64,000 nucleotides of DNA, from assembly GCF_013927005.1 (NCBI RefSeq), contig NZ_CP055930.1, positions 1,054,001 to 1,118,000 on the forward strand. The letters run 5' to 3'. Position numbers and translations under genes: made by a program. Below the pieces are notes generated by a model. It had not been told where the DNA came from. It worked only from the letters and a program-made list of their open reading frames with translations, and made no database searches. The first letter of the stretch is position 1. Each line of letters opens with the position of its first letter. Below are positions 57,364 through 64,000 of the stretch, piece by piece. The stretch comes from Enterobacter sp. RHBSTW-00175 (GTDB lineage Bacteria > Pseudomonadota > Gammaproteobacteria > Enterobacterales > Enterobacteriaceae).

Positions 57364-57913
57364 GTTCCGTTCACTTCTATTCCGGTATAACATTTATTCT
57401 TCACAGCCCGTGAACGGGAAAAGGGGGCCACCGCGGCCCCCTTTTCAATCCCCGCGGCCCCGCAACAAAATCGGTGCTTCGCACTTCGCTCACCTCCCGA
57501 CCCTCTGCCTGCGGTCGGCTCAACTCGACATCCTGTCTCGATTCGCCTCTGGCCGCCATCCATGGCGTCCAGACCTTGTCATCCGGTCTCCGGCTCGCCG
57601 ATTTTAGCGGGGACTCAACACCCGTGCCCCTTTCCGGCCGCAGTGTAGGTTGAGGTGATGCCAGTCCGGCAGAAAATCGCCGAGGCGTTTCACCGTAGCC
57701 GGGGCGACGCGCAGGGATGCGCGGAGAGGGCGTGACCTGCATGGATGCAGGATCTCGCCCGACCCGAAAGCGAAGGGGAAAAAGCCGAGGGAACCGCGAA
57801 GCGGCGATTTTCATGGCCGGGAGCCGGGATTGTTAAGGGGGCGGCGATAGCCCCCTTAACACGTTCACCGCAGCGGGATAAACAGGTAGCGGAGAAGCTA
57901 TAGCGAACGGAAC
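57364..57913 (-). repeat. Copy B of the ~550-bp hairpin-rich noncoding repeat
   Basis: Bounded by GTTCCGTTCAC (57364) and GCGAACGGAAC (ends 57913), one mismatch between the ends. Its reverse complement aligns with 51665-52212 from end to end. It has GC-rich palindromes near both ends (57421-57445, 57834-57860). It lacks the outer TAATGC ends seen around copy A; a possible 3-bp flank repeat GCT is too short to prove insertion. It fills the 603-bp space between yqeG and yjdJ. No protein frame is conserved between copies. Confidence 0.85.
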
Positions 57914-57943
57914 GCTACCACCGATCGTGCAGACGGTGGAACA

Positions 57944-58216
57944 TCACGCCCGAATATCGTCATACTCTCGCGTATTATCAAACTCATGCTTCGCGAACGG
58001 GCACAGTGGGATAATCTTGCGGTTCTCACCGCGCATCTTCTCCACCACTTTCGCCACCAGCTGCTTACCGACGCCTTGCCCCTTCAGGCTCGGGTCGACA
58101 TCGGTGTGCTCGATAATGCTCAGGTGCTCGCCGGTCGGGACAAACACAATCTCGGCGACCTGATTTCCGTCTGCATCGTTCACATAAAACTTGTTATGGC
58201 CTTCCAGAATATCCAT
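57944..58216 (-). CDS. yjdJ: YjdJ family N-acetyltransferase-like protein
   Basis: A 90-residue mini-GNAT protein. The acetyl-CoA loop is [20 protein letters not shown] (about 40-59) and the conserved CPFAKHEF includes the reactive cysteine of this small family. Substrate unknown. It lies 10 bases after yjdI on the same strand. In E. coli yjdI-yjdJ sit beside the dcuSR two-component genes; here they sit beside a related two-component pair. Confidence 0.9.
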   Translation of the reverse strand: MDILEGHNKFYVNDADGNQVAEIVFVPTGEHLSIIEHTDVDPSLKGQGVGKQLVAKVVEKMRGENRKIIPLCPFAKHEFDNTREYDDIRA

Positions 58217-58226
58217 AGTTCCTCGC

Positions 58227-58457
58227 TTATTTTTGGCGATACTTCAGCGCACCGCTCGGGCAGGTATCAATCACACGAATAACCGTTTCTACATCCACTT
58301 CATCCGGGATGATCCACGGTTTGCGTTTCAGATTGAATAGCTTAGCGCTACCGCGCACACAATTCCCTGAATGTTCGCAGATCCCGGTGTTGAAGTAGAC
58401 ATCAATTTTGTCCCCGGTATAGGCCCGGTAACCTGCGTCCAGTAGTTCTTTATCCAT
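58227..58457 (-). CDS. yjdI: YjdI family (4Fe-4S) mono-cluster protein
   Basis: A 76-residue protein with cysteines in [12 protein letters not shown] and DTCPSGAL, enough for one iron-sulfur cluster of the divergent Fer4 type. Function is unknown. It is probably translated together with yjdJ and is divergent from the sensor kinase gene. Confidence 0.9.
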   Translation of the reverse strand: MDKELLDAGYRAYTGDKIDVYFNTGICEHSGNCVRGSAKLFNLKRKPWIIPDEVDVETVIRVIDTCPSGALKYRQK

Positions 58458-58636
58458 GACATTGCCTCTGTAGTTATTATGGTGCTAAACAAAGCATAGC
58501 CTTGTGGGATCCTGATGGCTATCCACGCAAAAAACGAAAAGCCAGCTCACAACTCTGTTTTTGTCAGATTGCACGTCACATTTCCCCATGTCAGGCTCCG
58601 CAAATATCTCATTTTTGTATTTCAGCCGCAGGACAT

Positions 58637-60274
58637 ATGAAACGCAGACTCCCTTTTCAGGTGAAGCTTTTTTTATCTCTGGTGTTCTTTTCCTGTCTGC
58701 TATTAGTGCTGCTGGGTGCGATTCTGTTCCATTTTATCGACCGACAGCTGCACCATGACCTCGGACAGCGTGCGCGCGTGCAGGCCAGCGAAATAGCCCT
58801 GATGCCGGGGCTTGCCGATAAAGTCGCTGCCAGAGATATCAGCGGCATTGCCCGCTTAATTCAGCCTTTACGCGCAGAAAGTGATGCCAGTTATATTGTC
58901 ATCGGGGATATCCGCGAACAGCATCTGTATCACTCAGAATCACCTGAACGCCTTAATTTACCCATGATTGGTGGGGATAATGCCGAGGTCTTAAAGGGAA
59001 AAACCATTATTTCCGTACGTAAAGGCGGGATAGGTGTTTCATTACGTAGTAAAGCCCCGATATTTAATGCACAACATCAGGTGATCGGGATTGTCTCGGT
59101 GGGTTATCTGACGTCGTACATTGCTAATATTAATGCCCGCATCCTCTGGCAGTCGGGCTTATATGGCATTGGACTTTTGCTTCTGCTGTTTATTTTTTCC
59201 TGGCTGTTTACCCGTAATCTCAAAAAGCAGATGTTCCGCCTGGAGCCCAAAGATATTGCCCAGCTGGTTCTGCAACAAAAAGCCCTGCTTGAAGCCATGT
59301 ACGAGGGCGTATTTGCGGTAAATGCTGAAAAGCAGCTGATTTTAATAAACCGGGCGGCGCGAGAACTGCTGGATATTCGCCAGAGCGAAAAAGAGCTTAT
59401 CGGCAAACCGCTCGATGAGGTGTTGCAGACCTCACCCGGTTTCTTTTCACAGCGCTATACCTCAATAAGCAGCGGTAGCCACGATCAGATTGCCGTCCTT
59501 AATCATCGGGAAGTGATCGTTAACCGCGTGGCAATGGAGGTTGAGGCGGGTGTCGAAAGCGGTTGGGTGTATAGCTTCCGCGATAAAAACGACATTAACA
59601 CCCTCAGCAGCCAGCTGAGCCAGATAAAGCGTTACGCTGACAATCTGCGCATTATGCGCCATGAGCAATTAAACTGGACCGCTACCCTCGTCGGGTTGTT
59701 GCAGATGAAGCATTATGACGAGGCCATTCGCTACATTCAGGCCCAGTCCGATGGCGCGCAAAAGGTGCTGGATTTTGTCTCTGCCCGTTTCACGTCGCCG
59801 GCATTATGCGGGTTGCTGCTGGGGAAATACGTCAGCGCACACGAAAAAGGCGTTGAACTGCTTTTCGATCCTGCCTGCCAGTTAACCCATATGCCGTTAA
59901 CGCTCAACGAAACAGAGCTGATGTCGGTTATAGGCAACCTGCTGGATAACGCCGTGGACGCCACGCTAAAAGCCTCCGTACCCGCCGCAGTGGAACTCTA
60001 TATTTCGGACAGAAACCAGGAGCTGCTGATAGAAGTAGCCGACCGGGGCTGCGGCGTGGACGATGCCATGAAGCCGCATATTTTCCAACAGGGATTCACA
60101 AGTAAGCCCGACACCGGCAACGAAATAACGGGCTCCGAGCACGGTATCGGTCTGTTTCTGGTGGCAGGATATATTGATAAGGCCGGTGGCAATATTGAAA
60201 TCACCGACAATACCCCGCAAGGCACTATTTTCACGGTGTTTATTCCATTTAAACCTTCCGTTCGACAGGGCTAA
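58637..60274 (+). CDS. Sensor histidine kinase, DcuS/CitA family
   Basis: A 545-residue membrane kinase with two membrane segments (about 8-32 and 170-192) around a periplasmic PAS-like sensor (about 33-170). That sensor has the stretch GGIGVSLRSKAPIFNAQHQV, like citrate or C4-dicarboxylate sensors. A cytoplasmic PAS domain (about 210-310) follows, then the phospho-acceptor His342 in MRHEQLNW (SpoOB type), and HATPase motifs GNLLDNAVDA, DRGCGV and EHGIGLFLV. I use ATG 58637 with GCAGGA upstream, because the 45 residues before it are cysteine-rich and unlike the family. It is three bases from its response regulator. Confidence 0.88.
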   Translation: MKRRLPFQVKLFLSLVFFSCLLLVLLGAILFHFIDRQLHHDLGQRARVQASEIALMPGLADKVAARDISGIARLIQPLRAESDASYIVIGDIREQHLYHSESPERLNLPMIGGDNAEVLKGKTIISVRKGGIGVSLRSKAPIFNAQHQVIGIVSVGYLTSYIANINARILWQSGLYGIGLLLLLFIFSWLFTRNLKKQMFRLEPKDIAQLVLQQKALLEAMYEGVFAVNAEKQLILINRAARELLDIRQSEKELIGKPLDEVLQTSPGFFSQRYTSISSGSHDQIAVLNHREVIVNRVAMEVEAGVESGWVYSFRDKNDINTLSSQLSQIKRYADNLRIMRHEQLNWTATLVGLLQMKHYDEAIRYIQAQSDGAQKVLDFVSARFTSPALCGLLLGKYVSAHEKGVELLFDPACQLTHMPLTLNETELMSVIGNLLDNAVDATLKASVPAAVELYISDRNQELLIEVADRGCGVDDAMKPHIFQQGFTSKPDTGNEITGSEHGIGLFLVAGYIDKAGGNIEITDNTPQGTIFTVFIPFKPSVRQG

Positions 60275-60277
60275 CAC

Positions 60278-60979
60278 ATGACTACTACCCGGGCAATTGA
60301 TGTCGTCATTGTTGAGGACGAACCTCACCTCGCCGAGCTGCATCGTGAGTATATTGAGCAGAATTTCCATTTGCGCGTTGTCGGCATTGCCCCTTCGCTG
60401 GAAAAGGCGCGTGAGCTGATTAGCCGCCATCAGCCACGGTTGATCTTGCTTGATAACTATCTTCCTGATGGTAAAGGCGTGAACTTAATCGACAGCCCGC
60501 TGCTGAAGAGTTTTGAGTGCTCGGTCATTTTCATCACTGCGGCCAGCGATATGCAAACCTGTAGCCATGCTATGCGCAGCGGCGCGTTCGACTACCTGAT
60601 AAAACCGGTCTTTTTCCAGCGCCTGCACGCCTCGCTTGAGCGGTTTTTGCGATTCGTCCACACCGTGCAACAGGTGAAAGTGGTGGACCAACATGCGCTG
60701 GATCGCCTGTTTAATCTGCCTGCGGCAGAGTCCTCCCCGGCCCCTTCCACAAAAGGGATTGAGCCCAACACGCTGGAGCGCATTAAGCGCTTTTTCACGG
60801 ATAACCCTGAAAGCAATATGTCTGTAGAAGAGGTGGTAGAAAACGTGGGCATCAGCAAAACCACGGGCCGCCGTTATCTGGAATACTGCGTGGAGAGCGG
60901 TTTTATTAGCATCGAAATGTTGTACGGCAATATTGGCCATCCAAGACGGCTATATCGCAAAGCACCCGCCAAAGAATAA
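60278..60979 (+). CDS. Response regulator, CitB/DcuR family
   Basis: A 233-residue regulator. The receiver domain (about 1-125) has the acidic pair in VEDEPH, phospho-acceptor Asp59 in LLDNYLPDG and the lysine in LIKPVFF. A C-terminal helix-turn-helix (EEVVENVGISKTTGRRYLEY, about 185-204) binds DNA as in CitB/DpiA/DcuR. It is co-transcribed with the kinase, and the adjacent ABC importer genes are its likely target. Confidence 0.9.
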   Translation: MTTTRAIDVVIVEDEPHLAELHREYIEQNFHLRVVGIAPSLEKARELISRHQPRLILLDNYLPDGKGVNLIDSPLLKSFECSVIFITAASDMQTCSHAMRSGAFDYLIKPVFFQRLHASLERFLRFVHTVQQVKVVDQHALDRLFNLPAAESSPAPSTKGIEPNTLERIKRFFTDNPESNMSVEEVVENVGISKTTGRRYLEYCVESGFISIEMLYGNIGHPRRLYRKAPAKE

Positions 60980-61142
60980 GCCGTAAACCGGGTGGTGTTT
61001 TGCGGATTTAATGGTGTTAATTGCCGAAACAACGCCGACAATCACACTTCGGAAGCGGGGCTTTCGCCCCCCTATTGTCTGATGTTCCCCATACGCTATG
61101 TTGACCATTAGTTCCTCAAATGTAACTAAAAGGTTAATTATA

Positions 61143-62231
61143 ATGTCGAACACTTTCCGAATTTCTCTGCTTACCGCTACTGTACTGATCTCTACGTCTG
61201 CAATGTCTGCTTTGCCGCAGGGCTATCCTGCCGAGTATCAAAAAGTCGTGGATGCTGCGACCAAAGAGGGAAAAGTGGTGATTTACTCCACCACCGACAC
61301 CAAAGCCGCCGGGCCGCTGATTGAGGGCTTCGAGAAAACCTACCCGGGCATTAAAGTTGAATATAACGACATGAACAGCACCGAGCTGTACAACCGTTTT
61401 ATCAGCGAACAAGCCTCCGGTGGCAGCAGCGGTGATGTGGTCTGGAGCTCCTCAATGGATACCGCACTGAAGCTCGCTACCGACTATGCGCAGGAGTACA
61501 AATCCCCTGAGCAAAGCCAGTTACCAAAATGGGCAGTCTGGAGCGATAAAGCCTACGGCACCACCTATGAGCCAGTGGTCTTTATCTACAACAAACGCCT
61601 TATTCCTGCGGCCGAAGTACCGGATTCACACGCGGCGCTGGCTAAACTTATCGCCAGCCAGAGCGATAAATTCAAGAGCAAAGTCACCACCTACGACATC
61701 GAAAAATCCGGGCTGGGCTTTATGCTCTCCGTTCAGGATTTCAAGGCAGATCCTAACTACCTGAAAACCCTGGCTGATATCGCCAAAGGCGGTTTAGCCG
61801 TGCAGTCTTCAACCGGCACGATGATGGAAAGGGTATCGTCAGGTGAAAACCTGATTGGCTTTAACATCCTTGGCTCCTACGCTGAAGCCCGTGCGAAGAA
61901 CGATCCGTCACTGGGCATCTCCTATCCGAAGGATTACACCCTGGTGTTATCGCGCGTGTCCTTTATCAGCCAGCAGGCGCAAAACAACAACGCCGCGAAG
62001 CTGTGGCTGGACTATGTGCTGTCAGAAAAAGGGCAAAGTATTCTGGCGAATCAGGCTGATATCCCGTCCATTCGTAACGATATCGAAGGCAAAAATGATA
62101 TCGATGGCCTGACCAAAGTGCTGGGCAGCGCGCTGAAACCGATCCCGGTTGATGAAAGCCTGCTGGAATACCTGCAACCGAAAAAACGTCTGGACTACAT
62201 CAAACAGTGGCGCGAAGCCGCAGCTAAATAA
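61143..62231 (+). CDS. ABC transporter periplasmic substrate-binding protein
   Basis: A 362-residue type-2 solute-binding protein with signal peptide (MSNTFRISLLTATVLISTSA, cut near MSA-LPQ). It resembles the FbpA/AfuA/PotD-like group (VVIYSTTDTKAAGPLIEGFE, DVVWSSSMDTALKLA). That group includes ferric-iron, sugar-phosphate and phosphonate binders, so the ligand cannot be named. The adjacent carboxylate-type sensor suggests an organic acid. The ATG at 61143 follows AAAAGG; the longer frame adds an unlikely N-terminus. Confidence 0.85.
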   Translation: MSNTFRISLLTATVLISTSAMSALPQGYPAEYQKVVDAATKEGKVVIYSTTDTKAAGPLIEGFEKTYPGIKVEYNDMNSTELYNRFISEQASGGSSGDVVWSSSMDTALKLATDYAQEYKSPEQSQLPKWAVWSDKAYGTTYEPVVFIYNKRLIPAAEVPDSHAALAKLIASQSDKFKSKVTTYDIEKSGLGFMLSVQDFKADPNYLKTLADIAKGGLAVQSSTGTMMERVSSGENLIGFNILGSYAEARAKNDPSLGISYPKDYTLVLSRVSFISQQAQNNNAAKLWLDYVLSEKGQSILANQADIPSIRNDIEGKNDIDGLTKVLGSALKPIPVDESLLEYLQPKKRLDYIKQWREAAAK

Positions 62232-62241
62232 GTCCGGTCAT

Positions 62242-62263
62242 AGCGCGGCGGCTCTGCCGCGCT
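62242..62263 (+). other. Intercistronic stem-loop between binding protein and permease
   Basis: AGCGCGGC, GGCTCT loop, GCCGCGCT, with no T-run, ten bases after the binding-protein stop. Such stems commonly protect the upstream mRNA so that binding protein is made in excess over permease. Confidence 0.6.
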
Positions 62264-62310
62264 CCTTCACCTGATGTCGTTGTTCTGGGTTCCAGTACCA
62301 GGGATACACT

Positions 62311-64000
62311 ATGAATACATTACACAGAAAGTGGCAAAGCCTGCCTCGCGGCGTAGTGGTGTTGATAACCGCTCTGGTTATCTATGTTCCGCTGTCGTTC
62401 ATCGTGATACAGAGCTTCTTATCGGCTCCCTTTTTTTCTCCGGCTAAAGAGTGGAGCTTTGAATCATTTGGATTTATTTTCACCGACCCCGACTTCTATA
62501 AAGCACTCAGAAGCGGCTTCATTCTCGCGTTCGGTCTGGTCGTTATCGCCATTCCGCTTGGCGGGGTACTGGCGTTTCTGATGGTCCGCACCGACTTGCC
62601 TGGCCGGCGTCTGATTGAGCCGCTGATCCTGGTGCCGATTTTTGTGTCGCCGATGGTTCTGGGCTTTGGCTATGTGGTCGCCGCCGGGCCGGTTGGTTTT
62701 TTATCTCTGTGGGCGCAGTCGCTGATTGGTTTTGTGCCCTGGAATATCTACGACATGTCGAGCATCGTGGTCATCGCTGGCCTGACGCATGTTCCGCACG
62801 CGTATCTGTATATTTCTTCTGCGCTGCGAAGCGTGGGTTCTGATGTAGAAGAAGCCGCGCGCACGGCGGGGGCTTCTCCCTTGCAGGTCATGACCTCCGT
62901 CAGCCTGCCGATGGTGCGTCCGTCTATTCTGTACGCCATCGTGTTGCTGTTCTTCCTCGGGCTGGAGGTGTTTGGCCTGATGCTGGTGCTGGGCGATCCA
63001 GAAGGCAACATGGTGCTGGCAACCTACCTGTATCAGCTGACCAACAAGCTCGGCACACCGTCTTATCACCTGATGGCGGCAGTGGCCGTGGTGCTGATTT
63101 GTATCACCATCCCACTGGTCATGTTACAGCGTCGCCTGATGCGCACTGCCAACCGCTTTGTGACCGTGAAAGGCAAAGCGTCACAGGCGCGCGCGTTGCC
63201 GCTGGGCAAATGGCGCTGGGTGGCAGGTGCCGTGGTGGCGTTCTGGCTGACCGTGACCATTGGCGTTCCACTGCTTGGCGTGGTGTTACGCGCATTTATC
63301 TCAAACTGGGGGGTGGGAGTATCTCTCTGGGATGAGCTTTCCCTGAGCACCTTCCGCACTATCTGGGCACAACCAAACCTGCTGCGCGCCATCGTCAACT
63401 CGATGTCTATCGGCGTGATTGGCGGTGCGCTGGCGGTGGCCTGCTATCTGTTTGTCGGTATCGCCATGCACCGCAAACCGGACAACACCACGCGGTTCCT
63501 CGATTACAGCGTGCTGGTGCCACGTGCGGTCCCGGGCTTGCTTGCGGGTCTGGCTTTCCTGTGGGTGTTCCTGTTCCTGCCAATGTGGCTGGATAACTCA
63601 CTGAAATCAGGATGGCTTTCCGGGTTTGCGTGGTCAGACTGGATGCGTGAACATCTGATTGTCTGGTTGCGTTCATTACGCAGCACCATCTTCAGCGTCT
63701 GGCTGGCCTACACCGTGGTGTGGATGGCATATGGGCTACGGCTTATCTCCTCAACGCTGCTCCAGGTCGGGCCTGAACTTGAAGAAGCGGCGCGCAGCAC
63801 AGGGGCAACGCGCGGGCAAATTACCCGTCACGTCACCATCCCGTTATCACGCTACGGTCTTATTGGCTCATGGTTGTTGATGTTCCTGATCTTTGAACGC
63901 GAATACTCAACCGGTGTGTACCTGCTTTCGCCAGGTACGGAAACCATAGGCTCGATGCTGGTTTCCCTGTGGGCGGCGGGTGCCATTGATATCGTGGCTG
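62311..64000 (+). CDS. ABC transporter permease, fused double-domain FbpB/SfuB type (partial, runs off window)
   Basis: The frame from ATG 62311 (AGGGA upstream) is open to the window edge, at least 563 residues. It contains two consecutive permease domains, each with an EAA loop: EEAARTAGASPLQVMTSVSL (about 188-207) and EEAARSTGATRGQITRHVTI (about 491-510). Fused dimers of this kind serve ferric-iron and related importers. The C-terminus and the expected ATPase gene lie beyond the window. Confidence 0.87.
   Translation, partial: MNTLHRKWQSLPRGVVVLITALVIYVPLSFIVIQSFLSAPFFSPAKEWSFESFGFIFTDPDFYKALRSGFILAFGLVVIAIPLGGVLAFLMVRTDLPGRRLIEPLILVPIFVSPMVLGFGYVVAAGPVGFLSLWAQSLIGFVPWNIYDMSSIVVIAGLTHVPHAYLYISSALRSVGSDVEEAARTAGASPLQVMTSVSLPMVRPSILYAIVLLFFLGLEVFGLMLVLGDPEGNMVLATYLYQLTNKLGTPSYHLMAAVAVVLICITIPLVMLQRRLMRTANRFVTVKGKASQARALPLGKWRWVAGAVVAFWLTVTIGVPLLGVVLRAFISNWGVGVSLWDELSLSTFRTIWAQPNLLRAIVNSMSIGVIGGALAVACYLFVGIAMHRKPDNTTRFLDYSVLVPRAVPGLLAGLAFLWVFLFLPMWLDNSLKSGWLSGFAWSDWMREHLIVWLRSLRSTIFSVWLAYTVVWMAYGLRLISSTLLQVGPELEEAARSTGATRGQITRHVTIPLSRYGLIGSWLLMFLIFEREYSTGVYLLSPGTETIGSMLVSLWAAGAIDIVA

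Noticed and set aside
57401..57814. A 137-codon minus-strand frame in repeat copy B
   Set aside because: The frame is not kept in copy A (51925-52239 and 51915-52166 match only part and switch frame), and the sequence is rich in palindromes. It is treated as noncoding.
58502..58636. N-terminal extension of the sensor kinase
   Set aside because: The 45 extra residues have no family likeness, and the ATG at 58637 has a better ribosome binding site and is followed by a normal membrane segment.

Overview
The window is a chromosomal segment of an enteric gammaproteobacterium in the family Enterobacteriaceae. Gene order and protein sequences follow the Escherichia coli 61-64 min region closely (amiC-argA-recDB-ptrA-recC-ppd genes-thyA-lgt-ptsP-rppH-mutH-tas-lplT-aas-omrAB-galR-lysA-lysR-ygeA-araE-kduDI-yqeF-yqeG). 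The extra pectin-oligomer and beta-glucoside genes point to a plant- or gut-associated genus near Enterobacter, Lelliottia, Kluyvera or Klebsiella. I cannot name the species from sequence alone. No phage, plasmid, CRISPR array or large genomic island is visible.

Layout. 1-21.2 kb is core housekeeping: cell-wall amidase AmiC, arginine synthesis (argA behind a double ARG box), the RecBCD recombination enzyme with pitrilysin between recC and recB, minor pseudopilins, thymidylate synthase, Lgt, PtsP and RppH. 21.2-21.9 kb is a noncoding segment with four DnaA-box-like motifs. 21.9-28.2 kb carries mutH, a small lipoprotein, tas, the lysophospholipid recycling pair aas-lplT and the twin small RNAs OmrA and OmrB. 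28.2-34.6 kb has galR and an accessory aryl-beta-glucoside cassette (lone PTS IIC, GH1 phospho-glucosidase, GntR- and LacI-type regulators, an acetyltransferase) inserted before lysA-lysR. 36.9-38.8 kb holds a flavodoxin/HxlR pair and ygeA.

38.9-53.0 kb is the main catabolic island: a KdgR-type oligogalacturonide regulon. Oligogalacturonides cross the outer membrane through KdgM and the inner membrane through TogMNAB. They are cut by two oligogalacturonate lyase paralogues and carried through KdgF, KduI and KduD to 2-keto-3-deoxygluconate. Seven KdgR-box-like palindromes lie in front of these genes. araE and an out-of-place fepE are interleaved. No pectate lyase, kdgK or kdgR is in the window, so the strain looks like a scavenger of pre-cut pectin fragments.

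53.3-58.5 kb has yqeF, a LysR/PACE-efflux divergent pair, yqeG and yjdJ-yjdI. From 58.6 kb to the edge is a DcuS/CitA-type two-component system followed by a periplasmic binding protein and a fused double permease. It looks like a carboxylate-sensing, regulated ABC importer and continues past the window.

The most unusual structures are two copies of a ~550-bp hairpin-rich noncoding repeat (51.66-52.21 kb and 57.36-57.91 kb, inverted to each other). One sits inside a 629-bp transposon-like unit that split a terminator hairpin and left a perfect 12-bp target duplication.
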